NCBI GenBank assembly: GCA_041676625.1
Contig: JBAYRN010000001.1
Span: 1 to 64,000, forward strand
Reading direction: 5' to 3'
Length of the DNA: 64,000 nucleotides
Source of the DNA: JAEXNA01 sp041676625
GTDB taxonomy: Bacteria > Vulcanimicrobiota > Xenobia > Xenobiales > JADMJV01
Position 1 is the first letter of the stretch; each line of letters starts with the position of its first letter. Both the position numbers and the translations under genes were made by a program. Of this stretch, positions 38,201 through 46,295 are shown in pieces. Under the pieces are notes generated by a model, which worked only from the letters and a program-made list of their open reading frames with translations, did no database searches and had not been told where the DNA came from.

Positions 38201-38948
38201 CGCCGAGACCGGGGAGCTGTCGGCCGCCGAAACCATCGCCATGAGCCGGGCCGCCCGGGCCGAGAGGGTCGCCTCGGAGCAGGTTGAGACCATCGAGAGT
38301 CTGCGAGGGGAACTGACCCGTCTGCAGAGCGCGCTGGGAGACAAGCGAGGCTCGGCTGGGGCGGCCATCGAGGAAACCGGAGAGCGCGAGCATCTGCTGG
38401 CTGAACGGGTCAAACAACTGACCGCCGAACTAGAAGAGATCCGAGTGGCTCGCCGAGACGCCGACCAGGCGGCCCAACAGAATCTGGCCCGGGTGAGCAA
38501 TCTCACCGAGCAGTTGGATCTGCTGAAGCTGGCACTGGAGGACAAGGACAACGAATTTCAGGTGATCGCCGATGCCCTGGTGGAGGCCGAAGAGGCGGCC
38601 GCGCTTCTCGAACGAGAAAAGCAGGTCTTACTGGAGACCGGAGGGGCTTCGGTGCGGGAAGAAAACGACCGCCTCACCGAAGAGATCGCCAAATTGCGCC
38701 AGTCTTTGTCGGCTGCTGAGCGAAAAGATGAATCCAGAGACAACGTGGAAACGCTACTGCTCGAACGAGACAAGGAGATCGAGAGATTGCAGGCCGAAAT
38801 TTGGCGGCTCCAGGGGAAAGAAGCGGCTGGCGACGGCGGCGAGGTGGAGGCCCCCGGACGGGTGGCTGAACTGGAGGCCGAACTGGCTCTTTCTCAACGA
38901 AAATTGAGCCGCCTGGAGCAAACCATCATTCGCCTGAAGGGCCGCTGA
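29271..38948 (+). CDS. Giant coiled-coil protein, about 3,225 residues
   Basis: The protein is almost wholly Glu/Leu/Ala/Arg heptad repeat with no signal peptide or membrane segment, so it is a cytoplasmic filamentous or scaffold protein. It begins with a basic helical head (KSEATKASGAAKYKAAYKKS). A module with the core KLExxLGxAxxKLQxAKxRI recurs at least eight times between about 32280 and 37850, and an earlier motif, RYxxLRxxxxxxxxKAxxLK, recurs about four times before 33100. TTG 29271 is favoured as the start over GTG 29220, which abuts a hairpin; GGAAG lies four bases upstream. Proteins of this kind include cell-shape and polarity scaffolds, but sequence alone cannot assign one; low-complexity coiled coils give misleading matches. 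It lies 229 bases after the histidine kinase and 51 before the giant TPR gene. Confidence 0.85.
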   Translation: MADGQKSEATKASGAAKYKAAYKKSQLLVKKLKSKLESLEESHEEQRERIAELEHRSSAGSAVSADASDLKAALEASEAARQALEEQAQLDHDRLQSMEEALDAALEATAESDELDELTGLLEESREEVEALKSRLESENSLVEDLSEQLMEAQNQLEALHEALEIESGAVAESALVVAEKEALEQRLVELEGQLKESKQLTADLEALLDEQEARISALEQQLLESTDTLLDPALVEHLESELALKEELLKELESEREILQNRLEELEQGGEESLDSEELELLRERVGELEDRLLDHEELTEKLALAEDEMARLESELEEAREGQAPAAGPESGVLRKRVSELEESERLARLQVEELTERLDEVSTQLEVKTSEVNELEDALTESESQVSALAEDDVSELDQVKRRLKGLEAERIRTTQTITILKQRYDQLRAAFEDQNQKAKALREHLLAARQKSDAQEKHAAQWEQKARDLEKRLTSAETEAEEATEEREVLLEQLEELSNQLAEKDHSVEELTQQVLTRDQESEEIAVALTATQDERDELARVLDALQARFDEQTRSLDLSREKSERLEVHHRKSVETIEALKARYEQMRSALRSHKDKALGLKEQLVKSLENSQALAHRSANLEAAKQALEKQLESLRGSLEDASLKAREDETRLSEREEALQLLSEEKHDLETELETRTEELAELADELARTQEQQAEAEAQAASIQTEYEQLQSETVDLQDLLAEQHLQLEEREQAFQGAQQTADALNQELTQARAELEKLGEATRTADEQRIQLEARLSELTGERDSALRDRAAIKERLLTLDKQFNDSRARAEALEGAFKEARAKLTATAEKYTALRSNLVSRQQALEATKLELAESRRILEARDQELLEAKERIEMMSAELEDLLGVNEQQHRELFSERELHAAAATELDELRAERDELDSAIEDMNALVEEREQELSSLTETVGILTEELQALRPLKEELATVQEAARQAGLELSRLREQSNQESTTLEATQDRVASLEGAITTAASKLKSAKHRIAQLETELKKAHQHRAQLSRELQQRSTQLSELEGLMSQTAEGAVEKDEMVTQLQSRLQESRARCDELEAILTTRDQEMEEMALEIMRLGEVEDQLAGRDAELQTLRHQMEEVRSQSDRQDSDLAQELREARTDLEALRREHRSGSEETRLLQQELEEKNDEISHLKARLADNQAELTDTHQALSSMEAELALLSETVDQVEAEREEAEQRSATDREALLEAEKNTKKFRAGVEEARHKLRTVGERYDALKTSYLEKQAELEHLKLQLDESSEADESRRLALTGKMERIQGLEQKLAEETEKRLALEKTLEQTATEKRYGQEEIEEYQQAMLQLEEELMARTEEVERFHQDEEARQAEIEELSREIERLVGFENRALELATELEAARDTESRIREEIAVERGKVSRLEESLAEAVDQGEIARLKAENLQSELSARLGRLKKLETNLGNAVAKLKVAKRHIIHSEGQVEAVTTRNRELVEEVESQARRLAQYQVKIAELEGRQESDLQSTERLQTRLDEAGRRNAELQKMLEERDKELEQMMVDLAQVSDQEIESQFRTEQLQQKLREAEEGIKTLAEAKELAEGSLEEARNIAETSALQVQNLTDELTLRVHKIQKLEATLGSAAGKLQTAKIHIAKLEQQVAAANQRSEEMRGELTASTSVVRRSEQRLQELEKSSQQMQRQNQELAAELAEVRRRADETESILGNRETSVTDLQKKLAAREAELSELRRQLGEGEDRVESLRIEISALADLESEIERLQDELDRAYSEKKAVAAQFQDETRRADGLQVELEAAEEARLALEMERDNLKEQLSSKVARLTKLEATLGAAGAKLQGAKARLKTLEESHFQAEREKQNLQSGIQQMRDELQDKALIEHQLRDTVHHGQATISRLEDKLERRNLRIEELESEIRQSSMESKRTESELLQMAEFETKVKMLDERLEETSRQLRQAQEEAMEWKRRAQDFEDELTAAHDAAETAELQSSHLREELGARLDKVARLEQALGAAAAKLQTAKVRISELDAGRGAALERCRDLEAELTSRGQLLSRVRHEMARLGSSHEKLAEVRSESERYKRTIEDLERDLRERSNRLEEALARQADLQAQLEHQSLEMEGEQELLVQLRQSRGEVARLESELRSKTDDLKELRQQLKDQSAALDEMENLLEQKEVETDRLQIQIEALESAREELVALQGRLEEALSEKAEAEKRIASLERSHHELESKLAEHSGRAANDDVRLSHLQEELGSRLQRVAKLEKTVGEAVSKLQIAKKRIIELEEAARSSTDKAVQSREKTDTLAGELAVAKEQLQEVGKRLKERDYAYEELADNLASQQRKVDDLQETLAERESRLEELQSRAEAGEVQEVVSGKVRDLERQLATLAANNKLLNSQLDQLKGRWHSEGEQSGKLQELARTHELRAQHLEKQLLESQTLVSKLQEKLGTAAANIKAAKGRIEALAATRQENLEKLRTLAEQLYEKQTEADKFQVDLERSHTARQAEREILLKLQAENKEIKTEIARLRSLESTLGQSADQLGEQLSQSQELNESLRLELDEEKARKLELESQVTELHKDREALAEMEEAKSRSLSEIANLNEENQRLENEVRALESQLSSLHQSTEMTGLQQESLQSEVEAKNERVAELEAEVANLAGQLEESQQIVSQLEMDLESSAEQATFLEKELEQLALAAEDRSVEESLSNDLQQLRVELSGRNKELETVRSEASEYQQQLQERESEIAELRQELAHNEGLENRLGETLIEVQGKEQELRKALSDKLDENKVLQQQLAAALDRAETSEVKFSNLEEELSRRIGRVTKLEAQLEALGNELQAYKNEVAQHKAHESASESANELEKERLREELRKLERDRDVQMGLLESRQSGEREKLESELSALRARFEETEARLRHTSERAAQAEEKVSELESVAALPSTEGDGEREQELEAQVAELTAQLEELVAETGELSAAETIAMSRAARAERVASEQVETIESLRGELTRLQSALGDKRGSAGAAIEETGEREHLLAERVKQLTAELEEIRVARRDADQAAQQNLARVSNLTEQLDLLKLALEDKDNEFQVIADALVEAEEAAALLEREKQVLLETGGASVREENDRLTEEIAKLRQSLSAAERKDESRDNVETLLLERDKEIERLQAEIWRLQGKEAAGDGGEVEAPGRVAELEAELALSQRKLSRLEQTIIRLKGR
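32280..37850 (+). repeat. Diverged internal repeats in the giant coiled-coil gene
   Basis: A roughly 30-codon block with the pattern KLExxLGxAxxKLQxAKxRIxxLE occurs near 32280, 33645, 34170, 34788, 35322, 36084, 36636 and 37767. Successive distances are about 455, 175, 206, 178, 254, 184 and 377 codons, so several are close to 180 codons or twice that. It is often preceded by an LxxELxxRL stretch. This is diverged protein-level repetition, consistent with growth by duplication of a module of about 180 residues. Confidence 0.7.
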
Positions 38949-38999
38949 GAAAATCTCTTTGCGGAAGGCCTGACTCGATTTAGGAGGAAGACTCGGGGC

Positions 39000-41900
39000 A
39001 TGCTCTTGTGGGATACATTCTTCGACGCCGGGGAAGCCCAGCTCAAGAAGGGTAAGTACGGCAAGGCGGAACAGCTGCTGAAGAGCGCGCTGGGGGAAGC
39101 AAACTCCTTTCAACCCGACGATCCACGCTTACTTAAGACCTTATTGGCGCTGGTCGCTGTCTATCAGGGAAACAAGAAGCCCCGGGATGCTGAGCCTCAC
39201 CTGAATCGCGCCGAGGAGCTCGTCAGCGGTCCCCATGGTCTGCCGCCTTCGGCCTGTTCCGAGGTGGTGCGGGCTCAGTTGAAGCAGTTGGAGTTTGGAG
39301 ACCCCGATCCCCAGGCCGAAACGATCCTGAAAGAACGCCTGGTGGGGGTCTGGGCGCAAGCCGGTCCGGAGTATCAGGACCAGCTACTGGAGAGTCTGCT
39401 GGAGCTGACCGACTCCCAAAGGGAAAGCTCGGATGAAGAGGCGGCACGGGAGCACTTGATGCGGGCTCTGGCCGTGGCCGAGCAACTCGGAGGTGTTCAA
39501 TCCGAGTCCGTCGACCGGATTTTGGAACTGGTCGTTCAGTCGTTTATGAACTCCCAGAGTTACGCCAAGGCCGAGGAGTTCGGGCGGCGTCGACTGGAAG
39601 TACAGACCGCCCTCTACGGCGACGATGACCCTCGACTGGCTCCCACTCTGGCGACGCTCTCCGTGGTACTGGAAAGGCAGCGCCGAATGGCGGAGGCTCT
39701 GCCCCTGATCGAGCGCGCTGCTTCGATCCCCGGGGAGGAGAGAGCCTCCTACTTTCTTAGTTACGTGGAAGCTTTACTCCGCTCCGGAACTCCGGCCGAA
39801 GCCCTGGCCAAGCTTATCACGGTGGGCAAAGGCAGCATCCAGGGGGAGTCGGCCGGACGCTACGAACTGCTGTTGCTCAGGGCCTATCAGGGCGTTCAAG
39901 ACTGGGAAGCGCTGCGGGAGCAAGCCGACCGCATCGCGTCTGCTCCAGAGAGCGAGCCGGCGGCGCGATTGGAAGCCCTGGTCACCACCTGCGAACTTTT
40001 CGAAACCAAGGCAGAAGCCAACCTGGGCCCTTTCCTGGACGAGATTCTAGAACTCGATTCAGGGGAGCTAGACGACGGGGCATTACTCTCTCGGATCGGG
40101 AGCTTGGCCCGGACCGCTGGGCGGCGAGAACTCTCCGAAGAGTATTATGATCGGGCGGTCCGCTCTCGCACCAAGGATCTGGATCTCGAGGACCCGCGCT
40201 CGGTAAGAACTCTTTTCGACCTGGGTTCCATTCAAGAACGACGCCGGTTGCTTCCTGATGCGGTCTCCAGTTGGGAAAAGTCGCTGGAGTATCTAAGGCG
40301 CCACAACGGTCAGGTGGATACCCCCGCTGAAGAGCGCCGAATGCGCATCGAGCTGGTGGAAAAACTGGCCGACATCTACGTCCGACAAAAGCGCTGGGAA
40401 CGGGCCGAACAAGCCTGGCGCTCGTTGGTGCGCAGCACTCCTCCCACCAGCACCGAGCACATCAGGGGCCGACTGGGTCTGACCGCAGTCTACACCGGGC
40501 AGGGTGAAGCAGCCACTGCCCTGGAGCAGTTGAGCGGCTTAGACAGCGCGGTGGTCGAGGATGCCCAGAGTGGGCGCTTTTTCTCCGATACCGCCTTCTT
40601 GCTGGAAATCACAAACCTGGTGGAGCTGGGCCGCATGGACGAGGCGGTCAAAAAACGAGATTTCCGCTTCTCTCGCCGGGGTGGCCCCCACGATTGCTCC
40701 ATCAGTGAGTTGTACGCCTCTTGCCTGGTGGCACGCCGAAACCGCGAGGAGTCTCGCATCGTGGAAGACGGCACGGCTCTACTCAAGCAAAGACCAAAAG
40801 GGGCGGCCGAGCAGCTCCTGATCTGTAAGTTTTATACCCTGGTTGCCGACCACAATTCCCGCTACTACCCTCCCGAACCGAAGCCGTTTGATCTGACCGC
40901 TTTGCAGGCTTACGAGAAGGCTGTGCATTGGGCCAAGGAGGCCAACGGAGAGCTCGACCTGACGGTCGCTGAGTTGGCCGAGGAGGCTTCCAAAGCGGCG
41001 GTCGCCGAGTCGGCCTGGGATCTGGCCGAGGAGTACACCCGAAAGAGCCTGGAGCTGTTCGAAACGCTCAAGGGTTCCAAGACCGTACTCTTGCTCCCTT
41101 CCCTCCAACGGCTGGGCGACCTGCAGTTGGGCAAAGGCCAGATCGACGAGGCGATCCTCTCCTTAGACCGTGCCCTGGCCCTGGCTTCCTTCCACCTCAA
41201 GCCTTACGATGTACAGGTCCGGGAACTGCTCCGTTCACTGGTAGAGGCCCACCGGCGGCGGGGTGAATTCGAGGAGTCTCGCCGGCATCTGGATCAACTT
41301 CTTTCGCTCTATGAGCGTTTCGAAGAGGTCGGTATCGATGGCAAACTTGACGATCTCTTGCGTGGTATTCGGCTGTTGCTGGGAGATGAGGGAGAGCACA
41401 CGGAAACCCTCTCCAGCTTTCTCGATGAGGCCACCCAGCTGGCCCTGGCCCGGGGAGCGGTCGCTGAGCTGAGCTTGGCCTACTGCCTGGGACAGAAGGC
41501 CAGGCTCGTTTGTTCCGACGATCCTGACCTCGGGATCAATCTGCTGCGCCAGCAGGCTTCCACTCTAGAGCCTAGAGAGGAGGCCCCGGAGTTTACCTCG
41601 GATCAACTTCTATTGACCAGACTCTTACTCTTCCGGGGTCAACCTCGGGGGAGCCAGGCGATTTTGAACCGCCTTTACGGGGAAGAGGCGATTCCGCTAA
41701 GAAAACAGGAGTGGGAGCGCAAAGCTCAGTTGCTCCAGGCCCGCACCTGGAGCATGCTGCACGATTTCGAAAAATTGGCGCGGCAACTGGACGACCTGTT
41801 GCCGCTGGTGGATGACGATGAAGCGGAGAGCCGCTCCCGAAAAGGGACCGTGTTTGCCCTGAGGCTCAACCTCTATCACCACCGTCCAGACCTGATCGGA

Positions 41901-44900
41901 GAAGAAGAAGCGGCCACTGCTTATGCCGAATTGGATTCTCTGTTGGAGCCGACGGATTGGTCCGAATTGACCTGCAAGCACGAGTACCGGGAGCGCCGGG
42001 GTTGGGCTCTGGCTCGATTCACCTTCGAGACCAAGAAGTTGGCACCGACCGCCGCCGTGGGCCGACTCATCGACCACGTGCACGAACTGCGCAGCCACGC
42101 CCTGCGCCACCCCACTTCGGTGGCCGACGGATTGAGATTCTTGGCCCGCCTGACCGAAGCCATGGGCGACCTGGAGCAGGCCTTTCAGGAACTCACCGAG
42201 GCCCGCTCTATCTATGAAGGGCAGGGAGACGAGAGCAGCATAGTCAGGGCCCGTACAGTGGCTGAACAGGCCCGCCTGGCGGAGTGTTTAGGTGCCGATG
42301 AGACAGCGGTGGAAGCCTATAGCGCGGCCATTTCCGGCCTGGAAGCTCATCTGGGCAACCGCCACGAGATTCTGATTCCGTTGCATCTTGGGTTGGGCCG
42401 GTTGGGCCGCAAGATGCGCCGGCTGGATGCGGCCGAGTCAGCTCTAGACCAGGCCCGAACGGTCATCCGGGAGACCGAGAGCCTGGTTTCTATTGCGCTG
42501 CGCAGTGAGGTCATGCGGGAGATTGCCAAGCTTTACAGCGATCAGAACCGCACCCGAGAGGCCCGGGAGATTTGGACCAGACTTCGAGACATCTGGGAAG
42601 ACACCGGTGAACTCTTGCCCACCGAGTGGGTGAAGGAGTTCGGTCTGGCTCTGGTAGCCGATGATGCTTTTGCCGAAGCCCTGCAGTTTTTCCTGGACAC
42701 CCTGCCCCTGCGATTAGACCGGGGAGAGGATGCCCTCCTCATAGAGCTTTACGCCCACTGGTTGGAACTCACCAACAGCTGTAAGCCGGTGGCGGTGGCC
42801 CGAGATAGCGCAGAGCATCTACTCGAGGTTCGAGAGGTCATCTTTTCGCTGGTCGGTGAAGAGCCTGAGCCCTCGATGGAAAAGCTCTGGTCCAGGGTCC
42901 TGGTGGGGTTTGCTCAGTTGCACTTGAGCAACCTCTACGACGGCAGCGAAACCGTGTCCAGGGACCTGGAGCAGGCCCTCAAGCTGCGGGAGGCGCTCTA
43001 CGGAAGCGAGTCCACGCTGGTGGGTGATGTCTTGAGCCTGAGAGCCGAGCTGGCCTTTAATAAGGACGACCTCTCAACCGCTGAAAACTGCCTGACCCGC
43101 GCTCTGAATATCGTGGAATCGAATCTCGGACCGGACACCTGGGAGGTGGCTGAGATCTTGCTGAGGTTGGCCACGGTCTACTTTCGAAAGCATCGCTTCA
43201 GCCCCACCGAGGCCGTTCTCCAGCGAACCCTGGAACTCTGTCGCAGCCTGCTACCCGAGGACGACCAGCGCTGGATCAAGGTGTGTCATCTGCGGGGCAA
43301 GCTGTCCTTGGAACTGGGGCGCCCCGGGGAGGCCTACAAGTCGCTGGATCGGGCCCTCACGCTGTGCAAGAAGCACCTCCAACCGCCCGGTCGTTCCTTG
43401 CTGGTAGCCTCCGGTAAGGCGTGTCTTTTGACCGACCGTACCGATCGCGCCCTGGAACTATTCTTGAAGGCCGAAGCTCATCTCCCCGAGGATCCCCTCA
43501 ACTGGGATGAAGAAACCGAAGAGGTGAAGCTGGCTCTGGGTGAACTCCTGTTAGAGCGAGATCAGTTCGAGGAGGCCGGCGATCGTCTCTCCAAGGTGCT
43601 GTCTCAGCAAGAGAAACGATTTGGATACGGTGACCCCAGGCTGGCTCGGGTCTACCGAGCAGTCGGTCGTACAGCCACCGGGATCGGTGATCTGGATTCG
43701 GCTGAGGAGCGACTGGAGGTTGCGCTGGCTCTGCAGGAAGAGGACCTGTTCAGTCCCCTGGATCTTTTCACGCCTTTCTACCGATTGGCCCTGCTCCATC
43801 GAGAGCAGGGTTCCGAGGAGCGCGCCACCACTCTTCTGGAAGAGAACCTGGAACGAGCGCGACCCACCGGCCGGCATGAAGAGATCGCTCAGATGTCACA
43901 ATTACTGGCCGAGAGTTGTGAGCGCCGGGGAGACCTGGAGGCGGCCGAAGAGTCCTGGCGAGAAACCATCGACAACCTGGAGAACGCCCTCGATGTCGGG
44001 GCCGGCGGCAGCCACGAGCGGATCTATAGAAACCTGCTTGTGCCTCTCCAGAAGCTGGGACGCTTACTCACGGCGGCTCGTCGCTACACCGCGGCTGAAG
44101 AGCTCACCAAGCGTCGACTCAAGTTTACTCAGTTGCTCAAGCCACCGCAGGTCGAGATCGCTAAAGTTCTCTTCGATTTGGCCGAACTGTATCGCGTCCA
44201 GGAGCTCTTCGTCGAAGCCGAAGAGCTCCATCAGAAGGTGCTTCAGTCTCGGGTAGAGGAACACGGGGCCTCTCACCCTGAAGTGGCCTTAAGTCTGCGC
44301 GCTCTGGGTCAGATCAGCTTGAGCCAGAACGACGTCGAGGGTGCCGGCCAATACCTCCAGAAAGCCCTTGACCAACAGGTCCAACTGCTGGGTGAGAACC
44401 ATCCGGATCTGGCGGAAACGCTATTCCCCATCGGTGACCTGGCTTTGCTGGAGAGCCAGTTTTCAGTGGCCGAGGAGCGGTATCGGGCCGCCCTTGCGGT
44501 GTTGGAAGAAAGCTACGGAGAGGATGACCACCGGACCGCCAAAGCCTGGACCGCTCTGGCTCGCCTCTACGAGAAAAAACAACAGTGGTCGAAAGCTCAG
44601 CCGCTGTTGGGGCGAGCGGTGGAGTCGGTGGAAGCGGTCCTCGGACCCAGCCACCTGGAAGTGGCCGACCTGCTGGAAAGAACGGCTCGAGTCTATCTGG
44701 TCAGCGGATTGGTCGAACAAGTCGCTGAGCCCCTGGAGCGGGCCTTTGCCATCAAAGTCGAGCATCTCGGAGAGAAGCATCCGGCCACCGCCCGGGTCTT
44801 GAAACTGCAGGCCGATCACAGCGCTTTGCTCGGGGACCTGAAGACCGCCCGTCGATTGTATTCCAAAGCCGACTCCATCATTGCCGACTACCACGGGGTG

Positions 44901-46295
44901 GATTCTTCGGTCCGGTTTCCCTATCGATTCGCCTTCGCCACGACCCTGCGCAAGCTCGGCGAGTACGAGCAGAGCGACTCTCATCTGCAGGTGCTGTACG
45001 AGCAGTTGGGGCACGACGATGAGGCCTCAGAGCTGAAGAAGGCGGATTTGCGTGAGGAGTTTGCTTATCTGCACCTGGCCCAGGGCCACATCCAGCAAGC
45101 CGAGGCGGCGGTTAAGGAAGCTCTCGATATCCGCAGCAAGCATCTCTCTCCCAACAGCGAAGGCGTGGCCTCGGCCTTTGAAGCACTGGCCCGGATTCAC
45201 TACACCGACAACCGCCTGGTGACCGCTTCGGCCCTGGCCGAACGGGCACTGGACGCGCTGGATTCCGAGGATGAAAATGTCGAACACAAGGCCACCGCCA
45301 TTATCAGTAAGGCCCGCATCGAGGCCCTACTGGCCCGGGTGGAATTGGCTCAGGAGTCGGAGTCTGCCGCCACTACTCACGCCAACACCGCGCTGAATCT
45401 GCTTCGAGACTTGCTGGGAGATCGGCACCCGGAAGTCGCCGCGATTTTGCACCTTTTAGGAGAGATAGCCCTTTCTGAACGCCGACTGGAGAAAGCCGAA
45501 AGCTTTTTCGAAGAAGCCCTGACCAAGTGGGAGGCTTTCTACGGGGGCTCGCACCCGAGGGTCTGTGAGGCGGTTAGCAGTCTGGCCAGTCTCTATCAAA
45601 AGCAAGGCCGGTTGACCCTGGCCGAACAGTTTCACCAGCGCAACCTGGGCGCTCTGGAAGGGCGCTTCGGGGCTTCCAGTCCTTTACTGGTCGACACTTT
45701 GCTTGGTCTTGGAAGGCTCTGTCGATCTCAGGGCAACGTCTCGGAAGCGGCCTCTCACCTGAAACGCGCGGCCGAAATCCAGGGTACCGTGGCCGGTGCG
45801 GGCTTGAAGATGGCGGAAGTGTTGCACACCCTGGCGCTGGTCTATCAGGACCAGAGAAACTATATCGCTGCCGAAGCACTTCTCAAGAAGGCGCGCGACA
45901 CCAGGGAGCAGTTCGCTGACGAAGATAGCTCTCAGATCGCCGAATCCAACCTGGCCCTGGCTCGGCTCTATCGCACCAGCGGCAAACCATCGGAGGCTGA
46001 ACCGCTGCTGCGCACGGTGCTGGAGTGGAGAACCGAACGTCTGGGTGAAGAGCATCCGGAGGTGGCCTCTCTACTGCGGGAGATGGCCGAGCTGTACGCC
46101 GATCAGAACGAGTATCTCAAAGCCCAGTCTTTGGTGCGCAAGGCCCTCGGGATCTACGGCGACGCCCTGGGGCATCGCAACCTGGAGCTGGTAGGGCCGC
46201 TGCGCCAGTTGGCCCGCTTGCTGGAGGCCTCTGGAGACAGCGAGGAAGCAGAAAAGCAGCGCAAGCTAGCCGAAGAGTTGATGGGAGCGGGCTAG
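39000..46295 (+). CDS. Giant tetratricopeptide-repeat protein, 2,431 residues
   Basis: The protein is built almost wholly of helical TPR hairpins with no signal peptide, membrane helix or catalytic motif. The C-terminal half has kinesin-light-chain-type repeats of about 42 residues with recurring turns HGASHPEVA, LGENHPDLA, LGEKHPATA, LGDRHPEVA, YGGSHPRVC and LGEEHPEVA; the N-terminal half is more diverged. TPR arrays bind other proteins, so this is a very large scaffold or adaptor. ATG 39000 follows an AGGAGG about 12 bases upstream. It is 51 bases after the giant coiled-coil gene, in the same direction, so the two are probably cotranscribed and may bind each other. Its stop overlaps the convergent methyltransferase stop in CTAG. 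Confidence 0.85.
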   Translation: MLLWDTFFDAGEAQLKKGKYGKAEQLLKSALGEANSFQPDDPRLLKTLLALVAVYQGNKKPRDAEPHLNRAEELVSGPHGLPPSACSEVVRAQLKQLEFGDPDPQAETILKERLVGVWAQAGPEYQDQLLESLLELTDSQRESSDEEAAREHLMRALAVAEQLGGVQSESVDRILELVVQSFMNSQSYAKAEEFGRRRLEVQTALYGDDDPRLAPTLATLSVVLERQRRMAEALPLIERAASIPGEERASYFLSYVEALLRSGTPAEALAKLITVGKGSIQGESAGRYELLLLRAYQGVQDWEALREQADRIASAPESEPAARLEALVTTCELFETKAEANLGPFLDEILELDSGELDDGALLSRIGSLARTAGRRELSEEYYDRAVRSRTKDLDLEDPRSVRTLFDLGSIQERRRLLPDAVSSWEKSLEYLRRHNGQVDTPAEERRMRIELVEKLADIYVRQKRWERAEQAWRSLVRSTPPTSTEHIRGRLGLTAVYTGQGEAATALEQLSGLDSAVVEDAQSGRFFSDTAFLLEITNLVELGRMDEAVKKRDFRFSRRGGPHDCSISELYASCLVARRNREESRIVEDGTALLKQRPKGAAEQLLICKFYTLVADHNSRYYPPEPKPFDLTALQAYEKAVHWAKEANGELDLTVAELAEEASKAAVAESAWDLAEEYTRKSLELFETLKGSKTVLLLPSLQRLGDLQLGKGQIDEAILSLDRALALASFHLKPYDVQVRELLRSLVEAHRRRGEFEESRRHLDQLLSLYERFEEVGIDGKLDDLLRGIRLLLGDEGEHTETLSSFLDEATQLALARGAVAELSLAYCLGQKARLVCSDDPDLGINLLRQQASTLEPREEAPEFTSDQLLLTRLLLFRGQPRGSQAILNRLYGEEAIPLRKQEWERKAQLLQARTWSMLHDFEKLARQLDDLLPLVDDDEAESRSRKGTVFALRLNLYHHRPDLIGEEEAATAYAELDSLLEPTDWSELTCKHEYRERRGWALARFTFETKKLAPTAAVGRLIDHVHELRSHALRHPTSVADGLRFLARLTEAMGDLEQAFQELTEARSIYEGQGDESSIVRARTVAEQARLAECLGADETAVEAYSAAISGLEAHLGNRHEILIPLHLGLGRLGRKMRRLDAAESALDQARTVIRETESLVSIALRSEVMREIAKLYSDQNRTREAREIWTRLRDIWEDTGELLPTEWVKEFGLALVADDAFAEALQFFLDTLPLRLDRGEDALLIELYAHWLELTNSCKPVAVARDSAEHLLEVREVIFSLVGEEPEPSMEKLWSRVLVGFAQLHLSNLYDGSETVSRDLEQALKLREALYGSESTLVGDVLSLRAELAFNKDDLSTAENCLTRALNIVESNLGPDTWEVAEILLRLATVYFRKHRFSPTEAVLQRTLELCRSLLPEDDQRWIKVCHLRGKLSLELGRPGEAYKSLDRALTLCKKHLQPPGRSLLVASGKACLLTDRTDRALELFLKAEAHLPEDPLNWDEETEEVKLALGELLLERDQFEEAGDRLSKVLSQQEKRFGYGDPRLARVYRAVGRTATGIGDLDSAEERLEVALALQEEDLFSPLDLFTPFYRLALLHREQGSEERATTLLEENLERARPTGRHEEIAQMSQLLAESCERRGDLEAAEESWRETIDNLENALDVGAGGSHERIYRNLLVPLQKLGRLLTAARRYTAAEELTKRRLKFTQLLKPPQVEIAKVLFDLAELYRVQELFVEAEELHQKVLQSRVEEHGASHPEVALSLRALGQISLSQNDVEGAGQYLQKALDQQVQLLGENHPDLAETLFPIGDLALLESQFSVAEERYRAALAVLEESYGEDDHRTAKAWTALARLYEKKQQWSKAQPLLGRAVESVEAVLGPSHLEVADLLERTARVYLVSGLVEQVAEPLERAFAIKVEHLGEKHPATARVLKLQADHSALLGDLKTARRLYSKADSIIADYHGVDSSVRFPYRFAFATTLRKLGEYEQSDSHLQVLYEQLGHDDEASELKKADLREEFAYLHLAQGHIQQAEAAVKEALDIRSKHLSPNSEGVASAFEALARIHYTDNRLVTASALAERALDALDSEDENVEHKATAIISKARIEALLARVELAQESESAATTHANTALNLLRDLLGDRHPEVAAILHLLGEIALSERRLEKAESFFEEALTKWEAFYGGSHPRVCEAVSSLASLYQKQGRLTLAEQFHQRNLGALEGRFGASSPLLVDTLLGLGRLCRSQGNVSEAASHLKRAAEIQGTVAGAGLKMAEVLHTLALVYQDQRNYIAAEALLKKARDTREQFADEDSSQIAESNLALARLYRTSGKPSEAEPLLRTVLEWRTERLGEEHPEVASLLREMAELYADQNEYLKAQSLVRKALGIYGDALGHRNLELVGPLRQLARLLEASGDSEEAEKQRKLAEELMGAG

